Assembly (NCBI GenBank): GCA_021325385.1
Contig: JAJPHH010000111.1
Span: 1 to 36,691, forward strand
Source: Alphaproteobacteria bacterium
Lineage (GTDB): Bacteria > Pseudomonadota > Alphaproteobacteria > Rhizobiales > Beijerinckiaceae
Length of the DNA stretch: 36,691 nucleotides
Direction of reading: 5' to 3'
In this document: positions 15,334 to 24,701 of the stretch, piece by piece
Numbering within the stretch: position 1 is the first letter of the stretch
Layout: every line of letters begins with the position of its first letter
Notes under the pieces: generated by a model
What the model was told of the DNA's origin: nothing
The model's database searches: none
Seen by the model: only the letters and a program-made list of their open reading frames with translations
Position numbers and translations under genes: made by a program

Positions 15334-17550
15334 TCACATGAAATTCTGCGGATCGATGTCGACCGCCACGCGCACGCCGCCGCGCTCCGGCGGCGCGGCG
15401 GCGATGAGGGCGCGGAGGAAGCCCTGCAGATCGGCGCTGCGCGGCGCCTTGGCGAGCAGGCGGAAGCGATGGCGGCCGCGCAGGATCGCGACCGGCGCCT
15501 CGGCGGGGCCGAGCAGGACGATCTCGTCGGCGCGTCTTTCGCCGCCGAGCGGAGCGACCCGCCAACGCGGCCCGTGGGGCAGGGCGAAAGCGGTCCGCGC
15601 CAGCGCCCGCGCATGCGCCTCGGCCGCGCCGCGATCGGCGCCCGAGACGATCAACGACGCCAGCCGGCCAAACGGCGGCAGGCCGGCGATTTCGCGCTCG
15701 CGCGTCTCTTGCGCATAGAAGCGTTCGGCGTCGCCGGAAAGCAGCGCCTGGATCACCGGATGTTCGGGCTGCCACGTCTGCAACAGGCCGCGGCCGGGCC
15801 TGTCGCCGCGTCCGGCGCGTCCGGTCGCCTGCTGCAGGAGTTGGAAAGTACGTTCGGCGGCGCGCGGATCGCCATTGGCGAGGCCGACGTCCGAATCGAC
15901 GATCCCGACCACGGTCAGCAGCGGAAAATTATGGCCTTTGGCGACGAGCTGCGTGCCGATGACGATATCGTAGGCTCCTGACGCCGCTTCATCGAGCTGA
16001 TGGCGCAAATGGTCGAGGCCGCCGAGCGTGTCCGAAGAAAGGACGAGAGGTCGCGAGTCCGGGAACAAAAGTTGCGCTTCCTCCGCCAGCCGCTCGACGC
16101 CCGGACCGCAGGCGGCCAGGCTGTCGGCCTCGTTGCAGGACGGGCAGAGTTCGGGCCGCCCCTCGACATGTCCGCAATGGTGGCAGACGAGCTGGCGCCG
16201 GAAACGATGCTCGACCAGCCACGCGGAGCAATTGGGGCATTGAAAGCGATGGCCGCAGGCCCGGCAAAGCGTCAGCGGCGCATAGCCGCGGCGATTGAGA
16301 AAGAGCAGCGATTGCTCGCCTTTCGCCCGCGCCTCCTCGATCGCCGCGATCAGGCGCGGCGACAGCCAGCGGCCGCGCCCCGGCGGCTCGCGCTTGAGGT
16401 CGATCGCCTCGAGCTCGGGCAGCGCCCGCGCGCCGAAGCGCGAGGCGAGCTTCAGCCAGGCGTAGCGGCCGTGCTCGGCGTTGACTCGCGTCTCGATCGA
16501 CGGCGTCGCCGAGGCGAGCACGACGGCGGCGTTTTCGATTCTGCCGCGCACCACCGCCATGTCGCGGGCATGGTACGTCACGCCGTCCTCTTGCTTGTAC
16601 GCCGCCTCGTGCTCCTCGTCGACGACGATCAGGCCGAGACTTGCGAAGGGCAGGAACAAGGCCGAGCGCGCCCCGGCGACGACGCGCGCTTCGCCGTTGG
16701 CGATCGCGGTCCATAAGCGGCCGCGCATGGCGGTCGGCGCGCTCGAATGCCATTCGGCCGGCCGCGTCCCGAAGCGCTGGGCGAAGCGGTCGAGGAACTG
16801 CGTCGTCAGGGCGATTTCCGGCAGCAGGATCAGCGCCTGGCGTCCGGCGCGCAGCGCCGCCGCGACCGCCTCGAAATAGACTTCCGTCTTGCCCGAGCCG
16901 GTGACGCCTTCGAGCAAGGTCGCGGAAAAGGCGCGCCTGTCGACCGCTGCGATCAATGCGTCGGCGGCTTCGCGCTGGCCAGGATTGAGCCGCGGCGGCG
17001 CGTGATCAGGATCGGGCGGACGGGCGATCGGTTCGAGCGGCGCCGCGACCGAGCGCAGCGCGCCGTCGGCGATCAGCCCGTCGATCACGCCCGCCGAGCA
17101 CCGCGCGGCCGCCGCGAGCTCGGATTTTCCCATTGCGCGCTCGCCGAGCGCAGCGAGAACGCGCTCGCGCGTCGGGGTCGGTCGGCTCGGCGGCTTGCCC
17201 GTCGCTTCGATCAGAAAGCGCGGTTGCGGCGCCGTCGCCGTCTCCGGAGCGCGGGCGGCCATGCGCAGGACCATGCCGCGCGGCGCGAGCGTCCAGCGCG
17301 CAACCCAGTCGATGAACTCCAGTACGGCCGCAGGCAGGGGATGAATGTCGCGCAGCGACGCGATCTGCTTGAGATTGGCGCCGTCGCCTTCGCCGATCGA
17401 CCAGACGACGCCCGTCGCCCGCCGCGTTCCGAGCGGCGCTTCGACGAATTGCCCGCGCGCGACGTCGAGGCCGTCGGGCAAGCGATAGCTATAGGCCTGA
17501 TCGACCGCGACGGGCATCAGCACGTCGACGATGGGGGGAGATTTGGACAT
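15334..17550 (-). CDS. priA: Primosomal protein N' (replication restart helicase)
   Basis: 738 residues, the family length. It reloads the replisome at stalled forks. The N-terminal 3'-DNA-binding domain opens VDVLMPVAVDQAYSYRLPDG. The helicase core has Walker A GVTGSGKTE (215-223), DEEH (311-314) and SATPS (347-351). The zinc-binding insertion shows eight cysteines (residues 429, 432, 438, 441, 456, 459, 469 and 472). Motif V/VI sequences GTQLVAKGHNF and QQATGRAGRG follow. It converges with the debranching-type gene 69 bp away and lies upstream of the TraB-like gene in the opposite order of transcription, 47 bp apart. Confidence 0.97.
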   Translation of the reverse strand: MSKSPPIVDVLMPVAVDQAYSYRLPDGLDVARGQFVEAPLGTRRATGVVWSIGEGDGANLKQIASLRDIHPLPAAVLEFIDWVARWTLAPRGMVLRMAARAPETATAPQPRFLIEATGKPPSRPTPTRERVLAALGERAMGKSELAAAARCSAGVIDGLIADGALRSVAAPLEPIARPPDPDHAPPRLNPGQREAADALIAAVDRRAFSATLLEGVTGSGKTEVYFEAVAAALRAGRQALILLPEIALTTQFLDRFAQRFGTRPAEWHSSAPTAMRGRLWTAIANGEARVVAGARSALFLPFASLGLIVVDEEHEAAYKQEDGVTYHARDMAVVRGRIENAAVVLASATPSIETRVNAEHGRYAWLKLASRFGARALPELEAIDLKREPPGRGRWLSPRLIAAIEEARAKGEQSLLFLNRRGYAPLTLCRACGHRFQCPNCSAWLVEHRFRRQLVCHHCGHVEGRPELCPSCNEADSLAACGPGVERLAEEAQLLFPDSRPLVLSSDTLGGLDHLRHQLDEAASGAYDIVIGTQLVAKGHNFPLLTVVGIVDSDVGLANGDPRAAERTFQLLQQATGRAGRGDRPGRGLLQTWQPEHPVIQALLSGDAERFYAQETREREIAGLPPFGRLASLIVSGADRGAAEAHARALARTAFALPHGPRWRVAPLGGERRADEIVLLGPAEAPVAILRGRHRFRLLAKAPRSADLQGFLRALIAAAPPERGGVRVAVDIDPQNFM

Positions 17551-17597
17551 GTTGCGACCTCATCCTCGCCCGTCTTCGATGGGGGGAGGATGGCGCT

Positions 17598-18611
17598 TTA
17601 CCACAGCGGCGTGACTTGCCAGCCTTGCTCGCGCAGCAAGGCGACGAGGCCGTCCTTGCCGGCGAGGTGGAAGGCGCCGACCGCGACGAAGGCGCCGCCG
17701 GCCTCGATCAACGGCTTCGCCCGCTCCGCCATCACGCGGTTACGCTCGCGCAGCAGGAGCAGGCTGAAACGATCCTCCGCCGCGATCTCCTCCTTCGACA
17801 TGAGGCCGCTGGCGTCGATGATCGGCATCGCTTCGACCGGCCGCCCGACAACGTAGCGATCGAGCAAGGTCGCATAGGCGTCCTCGTCGAGGCCGGGCTT
17901 TTTCGCGCCGCCGACCAGAATCGTCGCCGCGTCGGCCGGTTTCAGCGCGGCGAGGGTCGCGCCTTGCTCTTCGAACGTCTCGAGCGCAACGATTTTCACG
18001 CCGAGATCCTTGGCGGTCTCGGCGATCACATTGTCGACGATCGGCAGGTCGGCGGCCTGGCGTTGCGATTCGCAGAGCGGCGCGGCCGTCGTCGCAGCCA
18101 GGAACCAAAGCTGGATGTGATGGGCGAGCTCAGCGTTGACGCCGCGCGCGGCAAGATATTTCTCGACCGCGGCGCGGTCCTCCGCGGCGATCGGCTCGAA
18201 TGTGTCCTTATCCTGCGCCAAGGCGTTGACCAGCAGCTTGGCGCCGTATTCGGCCATCGCGGTCTTGTCGATCGGGCCGCCAAGTTCGGTGGCGACGACT
18301 TTGGCGCCTTTGATCTCCTCGGCCGCCTTATGCGCGAGCGCGATGGCGCGATCGTCGCTCGAATGAATCGTGCCGAACAGATAGGAGGGCGCGACGCCTT
18401 GCTTTTCGACCCGCCACAGCAGGCCGCTGGCGTTGACCAGCCAATCGGCTCTCGCCGTCTCGGCCTTTTTCAGCGCCTCCGGCCGCGCCGCGGCGAGATC
18501 GGCAAGATCGCGGCCATGGCAGACCGGCGGGTCGGCCAAGGCAGCCATCGGCGCGAAGAGGAGAAGGGCGGCCGCGGCGAGCGCGCGGGCGAAGACACGG
18601 CGGACGAGCAA
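17598..18611 (-). CDS. TraB/GumN-family protein with signal peptide
   Basis: 337 residues if started at the TTG at 18611, which gives a clean signal peptide (LLVRRVFARALAAAALLLFA, cleavage near AALA-DPP). The reading frame stays open upstream to 19019, but that extension runs through a palindrome and the antisense of coaA. There is no ATG in frame and no clear ribosome binding site, so the start is uncertain. The conserved family segment WRVEKQGVAPSYLFGTIHSS is present, and the C-terminus AFHLAGKDGLVALLREQG is typical. Members resemble metal-dependent EreA/Tiki-like hydrolases; the activity of the bacterial secreted ones is not established. Confidence 0.8.
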   Translation of the reverse strand: MLVRRVFARALAAAALLLFAPMAALADPPVCHGRDLADLAAARPEALKKAETARADWLVNASGLLWRVEKQGVAPSYLFGTIHSSDDRAIALAHKAAEEIKGAKVVATELGGPIDKTAMAEYGAKLLVNALAQDKDTFEPIAAEDRAAVEKYLAARGVNAELAHHIQLWFLAATTAAPLCESQRQAADLPIVDNVIAETAKDLGVKIVALETFEEQGATLAALKPADAATILVGGAKKPGLDEDAYATLLDRYVVGRPVEAMPIIDASGLMSKEEIAAEDRFSLLLLRERNRVMAERAKPLIEAGGAFVAVGAFHLAGKDGLVALLREQGWQVTPLW

Positions 18612-18670
18612 GATTGCGCCGGCCCGGAGCGCCCGAGCATTAAGCGCAGCGTCGAAACCCCCTCTCCGTA

Positions 18671-18705
18671 CCTCTCCCCGTTCCGCTTCGCTCCACGGGG
18701 AGAGG
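18671..18705. repeat. REP-like hairpin between coaA and the TraB-like gene
   Basis: CCTCTCCCCGT (18671-18681) and ACGGGGAGAGG (18695-18705) form an 11-bp stem around a 13-nt loop. It lies downstream of coaA and could stop its transcription, but there is no T-run. The sequence resembles the arms at 8410-8553. Confidence 0.65.
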
Positions 18706-18778
18706 GGACCCAGGCGCCGAGCCCGCGCTCCGCCCGCCGGCGCGCCAGCGACGTCGCCTCTTCCCCGCGCGCCGCGAC

Positions 18779-19747
18779 TCATAGCTTGCGCAAAGCCACT
18801 TGTTCGATGCGGTGGCTCGGCCCCTTGGTGAGGAGCAGGCTGGCGCGCGGCCGCGTCGGCAGAATGTTCTCGTGCAGATTGACGAGGTTGATGCGCCGCC
18901 AGATCGAGCGGGCCGTCGCCTCCGCCTCCTCGTCGCTGAGATCGGCGAATTGACGAAAGTAGGACCGCTCGTCGCGGAACACAGTTTCGCGCAGCGTCAT
19001 GAAACGCGCGACGTACCATTTTTCCAGCAGCGCGTCGTCAGCGTCGAGGAAGATCGAGAAATCGAAGAAGTCGGAGACGAAGGGGATTTCCTTGTCGCCG
19101 CGGGAGAGGCGATTCGGCAGTAAGACGTTGAGTCCCTCGACGATGAGAATGTCCGGTCGGTCGATGACGATGTGCTCGCCGGGAACGATGTCGTAGGTCA
19201 GGTGCGAATAGACGGGCGCGAGCACGTTGCGCTCGCCCGCCTTGACGTCCGACAAGAATCGGATCAGGGCCGAGCCGTCGTAACTTTCCGGAAAGCCCTT
19301 GCGGTCCATCAGGTTCTCGCGGATCAGCGTGGCCCTGGGCTTCAAGAAGCCGTCGGTGGTGACGAGCTCGACTTTGGGCGTGTTCGGCCAGCGGGAGAGC
19401 AGCGCCTTCAAGACGCGCGCCGTGGTCGATTTGCCGACCGCGACCGAACCGGCGACGCCGATAATATAGGGCATCTTGCCGTCCTCGGCGCCAAGGAAGC
19501 GCTGCGTCGCCTTGAACAGGCCCTGCGTCGCCGCGACATAGAGGGCGAGCAGGCGCGACAGCGGCAGATAGATCGCGATCACCTCTTCCAGGGAGATCGG
19601 TTCATGCAGCGATTGCAGCCGGCGCAGATCTTCGAGGTTCAAGGTCAGCGGCGTATCGGCGCGCAATTTCGCCCATTCCTCGCGGCTGAAGCGATGATAG
19701 GGCGACAGGACCCGTTTGGGCGGGTCGGCGAAGGCGGGTTCGCTCAT
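18779..19747 (-). CDS. coaA: Pantothenate kinase, type I
   Basis: 322 residues; ATP-dependent phosphorylation of pantothenate, the first and rate-controlling step of coenzyme A synthesis. The P-loop [13 protein letters not shown] spans residues 96-108, and the sequence [15 protein letters not shown] near the start and [18 protein letters not shown] later are family signatures. Length and fold match bacterial CoaA (about 316 residues). It lies 21 bp downstream of hisE on the same strand, the usual Rhizobiales order hisE-coaA, so the two are probably co-transcribed. CoA feedback inhibition is expected from the family, not from this sequence. Confidence 0.97.
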   Translation of the reverse strand: MSEPAFADPPKRVLSPYHRFSREEWAKLRADTPLTLNLEDLRRLQSLHEPISLEEVIAIYLPLSRLLALYVAATQGLFKATQRFLGAEDGKMPYIIGVAGSVAVGKSTTARVLKALLSRWPNTPKVELVTTDGFLKPRATLIRENLMDRKGFPESYDGSALIRFLSDVKAGERNVLAPVYSHLTYDIVPGEHIVIDRPDILIVEGLNVLLPNRLSRGDKEIPFVSDFFDFSIFLDADDALLEKWYVARFMTLRETVFRDERSYFRQFADLSDEEAEATARSIWRRINLVNLHENILPTRPRASLLLTKGPSHRIEQVALRKL

Positions 19748-19768
19748 CTAAATCAAGGCGCCTCGATC

Positions 19769-20092
19769 CTAAAGGGCGGGTTTCGCCCGGCTGGCTTTCT
19801 CGTCGTGGCCGGAGCGCTGCGTGCGCCGTTGCAATTCGGCGAGCACGTCGGCGAGCTTGACCCCCCGCGCCTCGAGCACAACCAGAAGGTGATATAGCAC
19901 GTCCGCCGCCTCGGCGCGCAAAGCCTGCTCGTCCTCGGCGACCGCCGCGATGACGAATTCCGCCGCCTCCTCGCCGAATTTTTTGGCGGCGCCTTTGGCG
20001 CCCCTGTCGAGAAGCGACCGGGTATAGGATTTATCCGCCGCCGCGGAGGCGCGTTCGGCGATAATGCGGGCGAGGTCGTCGAGAGAGAACAT
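19769..20092 (-). CDS. hisE: Phosphoribosyl-ATP pyrophosphatase
   Basis: 107 residues from ATG 20092 (MFSLDDLARIIAERA, the usual HisE start); an in-frame extension to 20143 adds 17 residues that are not HisE-like. Second step of histidine synthesis, hydrolysing PR-ATP to PR-AMP. The MazG-like helical core shows KKFGEEAAEFVIAA and EAADVLYHLLVVL, carrying the acidic metal ligands. No Shine-Dalgarno is visible before the ATG. In many Rhizobiales it follows hisF; here no other his gene is present and 226 bp with nothing recognisable separate it from the ybaK-like gene, so the his cluster is broken here. Confidence 0.94.
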   Translation of the reverse strand: MFSLDDLARIIAERASAAADKSYTRSLLDRGAKGAAKKFGEEAAEFVIAAVAEDEQALRAEAADVLYHLLVVLEARGVKLADVLAELQRRTQRSGHDEKASRAKPAL

Positions 20093-20318
20093 AAGGAGAG
20101 ATTTTCCAAAGGGAAGTCGTCGCCGGCCATTGTGGCCGCGCAAAGCAGGCCTGTCGAGGAATGCGCCGGCGCCGTCGGCCGCCGCGACGCCCGTTTATTC
20201 ACAAGAAGAAGCTTTGGTCAGGCCGACGGCCGCGCGCCCGCCGCTCTACGCTTGCGGCGGGGCGCCGGATTCGGCGCGTCGGGACCGCATTCCAGACGCG
20301 CAGGACCGCCGGCTGTCG

Positions 20319-20792
20319 CTACGCCGCCAGCGGCGCGACGCGCGCCTCGAGCGCAGCCGCCGCGTCGCCCGGCCTCAGCCGCACCTGCAACCCGCGTTGG
20401 CCGCCATTGATGAAGACGAGGCTATGCGCCATCGATTGCTCCTCTATGGCGACCGGAATCCTGCGCATCTGACCGAACGGAGAGATGCCGCCGACCTTGT
20501 AGCCCGACACCCGCTCCGCGTCGGCAGGCTTCATCATCTGCGCCGACTTGCCGCCGAAGGCGGCCGCGAGCTTCTTCATCGAGACCTCGCGGTCCGAGGG
20601 GACGATGACGCAGACCGGCTTGCCGTCGACCAGCGCCATCAACGTCTTCAGCACCCGCTCAGGCGGCTCGTCCAGCGCCTCGGCGGCCTGAACGCCGATC
20701 CGGTCGGCGTCGGGATCGTAATCGTAGCTATGGACGGTGAAGGCGATTCCCGCCTGCTCCAGCATTTTCGTCGCCCGCGTCGCCTTGGACAT
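20319..20792 (-). CDS. YbaK/EbsC-family Cys-tRNA(Pro) deacylase
   Basis: 157 residues starting MSKATRATKMLEQAGIAFTV. The family sequences YDYDPDADRIGVQAAEALD, RVLKTLMALVDGKPV (with the catalytic-type Lys), SAQMMKPADAERVSGYKVGG and SPFGQ follow in order. YbaK hydrolyses Cys-tRNA(Pro) that ProRS makes by mistake, a translation-fidelity role. The ATG overlaps the TGA of the upstream pRiA4b ORF-3-like gene (TGATG), so the two are translationally coupled. A longer in-frame start (197 residues) would run into that gene. Confidence 0.92.
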   Translation of the reverse strand: MSKATRATKMLEQAGIAFTVHSYDYDPDADRIGVQAAEALDEPPERVLKTLMALVDGKPVCVIVPSDREVSMKKLAAAFGGKSAQMMKPADAERVSGYKVGGISPFGQMRRIPVAIEEQSMAHSLVFINGGQRGLQVRLRPGDAAAALEARVAPLAA

Positions 20793-21406
20793 CAGCGACT
20801 CTTGGCGTTTCCGCCAGCCGATTCGCGAGACCATCGCTTGGCGAGAGCGACGACTTTCGCCCGGAGCGACTCGGCTCCGTCGACGTTCGGATCGAAGTCG
20901 TCGCCCAGCCATTCCATGAGTTCATCGTGGCGTTCATGCGCGGGGTCCTTGATGACGTCGAGCAAGCGGGCGTACCTCCAAGGTCCGCCGCAATCTTCGG
21001 GCGGGCATCGGCCGCTGACTTCGGTCAGCCACGGATAGAACGCACCCGGTTCGGAGTCGACGAGGCGCTCGATTTTGATCGTATGCACCCAATTGTCGCC
21101 GAAGTCGTAAACATAAACGAGCTTCTTCGCGCCGATCATTTCGAGAATATCGCCGAGCCGAGCCTTGCGCGCGTCGGTGAAGCCCTCGGCCTCGGGGTCC
21201 CAGCCCGCAAAGGAATCCGGCGTGCTCCAGCGAAACTTTCCGGCGCGAAATTCATGGAGATGGTCGTCGTCCCAGCCCATCGCCGCCTGGATGGTCAGGT
21301 GCAGCCGGTCGAGCGTGATGTCGAGCGGGGCCTCTAGCCGGCGCCAGACGGCCGGCTTCACCTTGTCGAGGGTGATTTTGATGCGGGCGATCGTATCGGC
21401 GTTCAT
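20792..21406 (-). CDS. Plasmid pRiA4b ORF-3-like protein
   Basis: 204 residues. The pattern RIKITLDKVKPAVWRRLEAP, then LDRLHLTIQAAMGWDDDHLH, VYDFGDNWVHTIKIE and CPPEDCGGPWRY is the recognised signature of the pRiA4b ORF-3-like (MM3350) family. The function of the family is unknown; it is found on chromosomes as well as plasmids, so the name does not imply that this locus is plasmid-derived. It is translationally coupled to the ybaK-like gene downstream. The C-terminal tail is charged and variable. Confidence 0.88.
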   Translation of the reverse strand: MNADTIARIKITLDKVKPAVWRRLEAPLDITLDRLHLTIQAAMGWDDDHLHEFRAGKFRWSTPDSFAGWDPEAEGFTDARKARLGDILEMIGAKKLVYVYDFGDNWVHTIKIERLVDSEPGAFYPWLTEVSGRCPPEDCGGPWRYARLLDVIKDPAHERHDELMEWLGDDFDPNVDGAESLRAKVVALAKRWSRESAGGNAKSR

Positions 21407-21504
21407 GCCGCCAGTTTACGATGCTTCGCCTCCGCCGCCCATTCGATTGTGCGTCAAGCCTGTGGACAGGGCGAACGCGATCCGCGCGCGGGCAAAAAGC
21501 CTGC

Positions 21505-21525
21505 GCCCTGAAGGGCATTCAGGGC
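21505..21525 (-). terminator. Hairpin downstream of the glycosyltransferase gene
   Basis: GCCCTGAA (21505-21512) and TTCAGGGC (21518-21525) form a perfect 8-bp stem. On the minus strand a run of five T follows about 8 bp later, at the apex of a second weak hairpin. It may be the terminator of the gene ending at 21610; the T-run is displaced, so confidence is modest. Confidence 0.35.
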
Positions 21526-21609
21526 TTGGCGATACTTTTCGTCCTCTCGGGCGAGCGAATCAAATCAGCGGCGTCTTTCACGCCAAGTCGATCCAGGCGA
21601 AATGAACTC

Positions 21610-22701
21610 TCACCCCCGCGGCGCCGCCATCGCAAGGTACAAAATCCGCTTCTGCTCGACCCGCGCTCGCGCCAGCGAATCGAGGATCAGTCCGCACATG
21701 CCCATCAGCGCCGCCGCGAGCGCCAAGCCGGTGCACAGCACGACGGTCGGCAGGCGCGGCACCAGGCCGGTCTCGGCGTACGTGGCGAAGATCGGCGCCG
21801 CGAGGACGATTGCGGTCAGCATCGTCGCCGCGGCCAGCGAGCCGAAGAACAGGGCCGGCCGGGTCTCTTTAAGCAGCAGCGCGAAGGTGCGCAAAATCCG
21901 CGCGCCGTCGCGGATGGTGCGCAGTTTCGAGGCCGACCCGTCTTCGCGCTTGCCATAGGGCAGGGGGATTTCTACCGTCGGCAGGCGGAGTTGGCTGGCG
22001 TGGACGGAAAGCTCAGTCTCGATCTCGAAGCCCGAGGACAGAGCGGGAAAGCTTTTGACGAAGCGGCGCGAGAAGGCGCGGTAGCCCGAAAAAATATCGT
22101 CGAAGCCGGCGCCGAACAGCGCGACATAGAGGCGGTTGAAGAGCAAGTTGCCCAGCGCGTGGCCGGGCCGATGCGCCTGATCGAAAATCTCGGCCCGCGC
22201 GCCGATCGCCATGTCGATATTGTTTTCGGCGATGGCCGCGACAAGGCGCGGCGCGGAAGCGGCGTCATACGTCCCGTCGCCGTCGGCCATCAGATAGATG
22301 TCGGCGTCGATATCGGCGAACATCCGCCGCACGACATTGCCCTTGCCCGGCCGCTTTTCGAAGAACACCTCGGCCCCGGCCGCGCGCGCGACCTCGGCGG
22401 TGTCGTCGCTCGAGGCGTTGTCGAAGACGACGACGCGCGCCTCGGGCAGCGCGGCCTTGAATTCGCGAACCACGCGGCCGATCGCGGCCGCCTCGTTGTG
22501 GCAGGGCAGGATCACCGCGACGCGCGGCGCGGCGCGCTTTACCGCCTGAGGATCGCCAAAGGCGGCGCGCATCGTCTGCGCCGCCTCGCGCAACGTTCGG
22601 GCGAGACCCTCGGCGCCCGGCCACGAGGCGGGCTCGGCAGGATCGGCCTTCAGCGCCGGACGTTCCGGTTCGGGCCCTGCGGCCAGGGCGTTCGTCGACA
22701 T
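21610..22701 (-). CDS. Family 2 glycosyltransferase with two C-terminal membrane helices
   Basis: 363 residues from ATG 22701 (MSTNALAAG); a TTG at 22749 would add 16. The GT2 domain opens RVAVILPCHNEAAAIGRVV, with VVFDNASSDDTAEVA, GKGNVVRRMF and LMADGDGTYD, the DxD-type metal site. FDDIFSGYRAFSRRFVKSFP follows. The last ~80 residues hold two hydrophobic helices (FFGSLAAATMLTAIVLAAP and PTVVLCTGLALAAALMGMCG). This layout matches dolichyl- or polyprenyl-phosphate sugar synthases (DPM1-like, GtrB-like) that load undecaprenyl phosphate for envelope glycans. The GT-C-like gene upstream, divergent, may use such a lipid-linked sugar; this is inference. Confidence 0.87.
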   Translation of the reverse strand: MSTNALAAGPEPERPALKADPAEPASWPGAEGLARTLREAAQTMRAAFGDPQAVKRAAPRVAVILPCHNEAAAIGRVVREFKAALPEARVVVFDNASSDDTAEVARAAGAEVFFEKRPGKGNVVRRMFADIDADIYLMADGDGTYDAASAPRLVAAIAENNIDMAIGARAEIFDQAHRPGHALGNLLFNRLYVALFGAGFDDIFSGYRAFSRRFVKSFPALSSGFEIETELSVHASQLRLPTVEIPLPYGKREDGSASKLRTIRDGARILRTFALLLKETRPALFFGSLAAATMLTAIVLAAPIFATYAETGLVPRLPTVVLCTGLALAAALMGMCGLILDSLARARVEQKRILYLAMAAPRG

Positions 22702-22817
22702 TCTCAAAAAAGCCGGAGGGGTTAATCGGCCGGGATAACGCTCTTTCAATCATTGACTGGGAAAAGTTGACCCTTGGTGAAAGGCCGCCTCATTCGCCGT
22801 CGGCCGCCGCCCGCCGC

Positions 22818-22844
22818 GTCATTCCCGCTCATCGCGGGAATGAC
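22818..22844. repeat. REP-like palindrome upstream of the GT-C-like gene
   Basis: GTCATTCCCGC (22818-22828) and GCGGGAATGAC (22834-22844) form an 11-bp stem around a 5-nt loop. It shares the GTCATTCCCGC core with the elements at 32539-32609 and 36510-36527, so it belongs to one dispersed family. Confidence 0.8.
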
Positions 22845-22858
22845 CTTAAGGATGCTTC

Positions 22859-24673
22859 ATGTCGTTCGCCGCCGCCCGTCCTCCCGCCCTGGCGCGCGAA
22901 GCGGCCGGATTTTCGCTGCTGCGCTCGCCGGCGACGCTCGCCTTTCTGGCGCTCGGCCTCTCGATCGCCCGATTTTGGCCAAGCGCGGCGTCGGTGTGGA
23001 CGACCGGCGCCTTCGCCAATACCGACGACGCGATGCGCCTGGTCGAGGTGCGCGACCTCCTCGCCGGCCAGGCCTGGTTCGATCTCCATCAATATCGCCT
23101 CGACCCGCCGCTCGGCGTCGACATGCATTGGACGCGCGTGCTCGATGTCCCGCTGGCGGCGCTGATCAAGGGTTTCGCGCTTGTCCTGCCGATGGAGCAG
23201 GCGGAGCGGCTGACGCGGATCGTCTTTCCGCTGGCGCTGCTCTTCGCGCTTTGTCTGGCGGTTGTCGGCCTGGCGCGCCGGCTCGCCGGTCCGGCCGCCA
23301 TGCTCCCTGCGGCGATCATGCTGATTCTGGCCGGCGCGGTCGTCGCTCATTTCGAGCCTGGCCGCATTCACCATCACGCGGCCCAGATCTTACTGGTCGT
23401 CCTGATTCTGCGCGCCACCATCGACGCGGTCGCGGCCAAGACAATGGGAAGCGCGGCGCTCGCCGCCGGGCTGGCGGCGCTGTCGCTGTCGATCAATATC
23501 GAGAACATCGTCTACATTCTCGCCGACATCGCCGTCTTCGCGCTGGTTTTCGCCGCCGAAGGCGAGGCTTTCGCCCGCCCGCTGATCGGCTTCTCGATCT
23601 CGCTCGCGCTTTCGTCGCTGCTGTTGTTCGTCGCGACGATCGGCCCCTCGCACTATTTCCTCGGCGCCTGCGACGCCTTCTCGACGCCGCATCTCCTGAC
23701 GATCTTCGTCGGCTCGGCGGCGCTCGCGGCGATCGCGGCCGGCGCGAAGCGGCTCGCGACTTGGCCGCTCCGGCTCGCCGCCTTGGCGCTCGGCGGAGCG
23801 ATCGCGCTCGGCGCGCTGGCGCTGTTCTTTCCCGCCTGTCTCGGCGACCCGCAGGCCGGCGTCGATCCGCTCCTGCGCCGCTATTGGCTCAGCGGCGTCG
23901 ACGAGGCGCGGCCGCTCCTTGCGTTAATTCGGGCCAAGCCGAACGATTTGCTGATCTTCGCGCTGGCGCCGCTTTTCGGGCTCGCCGCCGCGCTGCTCGC
24001 GGCCTGGCGCGAGCGCGGCGCGGCGCGCCTCGACTGGCTGATCGTCGCCGGTTTCGCGGCGACAGGCCTGGCGACGTCAATCTGGCAGGTGCGGGCCCTG
24101 TCTTCGGCCTCGGCCATCGCCCTGTTCGGCGGCGTCTGGGCCGCGGCCAAGGCGATGGATTGGGCGGAGCGGCGGCGGAGCCCCTTGGCCCGACCCGCGC
24201 CGGTCCTCGCGATCCTGCCCTTCTGCTCGATCTTCTGGGCGATTGTTGCTGCAATCGTGGCGCCGATTTCGACCGAGGGCCGCGCCGCGGGCGAAGCTTG
24301 TCGCAGCCCGGCGACCATCCACGCGCTCGACGTCCTGCCGAAATCGCTGCTGATGGCGGCGATCGATATGGGCTCGGACATTCTCGCCGATACCGACCAC
24401 GCGGTCCTCGCCGCGTCATATCATCGCAACAATCACGGCAACGGCGAACTGGTCCGCGCGATGCTCGCGCGCCCCGACGAGGCCAGAAAAATCGCCGAGG
24501 GGAGCGGCGCAGCCTACCTGGTCTTTTGTCCGGCGCGCGCCGAATTCGCCGGCTATGCGGCGGGCAATCCGGACGGCTTGGCGGCGGCGCTGCTCGCCGG
24601 CCGCGCGCCGGATTGGCTCGAGCCGGTTTCGGTTCCGCCGGAAGCGCCGCTAAAAGTCTATCGAATCCGCTGA
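22859..24673 (+). CDS. Multi-spanning GT-C-like membrane protein
   Basis: 604 residues with about ten or more hydrophobic helices. The first periplasmic loop carries TDDAMRLVEVRDLL and FDLHQYRLDPPLGVDMHWTR, with an early Asp-Asp (residues 56-57) like that of GT-C transferases such as the oligosaccharyl- and mannosyltransferase-like proteins. The C-terminal soluble part starts around residue 470 and ends in LKVYRIR. GT-C enzymes move sugars from lipid-linked donors to acceptors outside the membrane. AAGGATGCTTC before the ATG gives a good ribosome binding site. The family is not named with confidence; sugar and acceptor are unknown. A 8-2-8 palindrome follows the stop. Confidence 0.7.
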   Translation: MSFAAARPPALAREAAGFSLLRSPATLAFLALGLSIARFWPSAASVWTTGAFANTDDAMRLVEVRDLLAGQAWFDLHQYRLDPPLGVDMHWTRVLDVPLAALIKGFALVLPMEQAERLTRIVFPLALLFALCLAVVGLARRLAGPAAMLPAAIMLILAGAVVAHFEPGRIHHHAAQILLVVLILRATIDAVAAKTMGSAALAAGLAALSLSINIENIVYILADIAVFALVFAAEGEAFARPLIGFSISLALSSLLLFVATIGPSHYFLGACDAFSTPHLLTIFVGSAALAAIAAGAKRLATWPLRLAALALGGAIALGALALFFPACLGDPQAGVDPLLRRYWLSGVDEARPLLALIRAKPNDLLIFALAPLFGLAAALLAAWRERGAARLDWLIVAGFAATGLATSIWQVRALSSASAIALFGGVWAAAKAMDWAERRRSPLARPAPVLAILPFCSIFWAIVAAIVAPISTEGRAAGEACRSPATIHALDVLPKSLLMAAIDMGSDILADTDHAVLAASYHRNNHGNGELVRAMLARPDEARKIAEGSGAAYLVFCPARAEFAGYAAGNPDGLAAALLAGRAPDWLEPVSVPPEAPLKVYRIR

Positions 24674-24683
24674 GGCGCGAAGC

Positions 24684-24701
24684 GATCACGAAATCGTGAT
24701 C
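24684..24701. repeat. Palindrome after the GT-C-like gene
   Basis: GATCACGA-AA-TCGTGATC, 8-bp arms around two bases, 10 bp after the stop codon. There is no following T-run, so it is not an obvious terminator. It could be a repeat unit or a protein-binding site. Confidence 0.6.

Noticed and set aside
18612-19019. 136-codon N-terminal extension of the TraB-like gene
   Set aside because: It crosses a palindrome and the antisense of coaA and would bury the signal peptide inside the protein.
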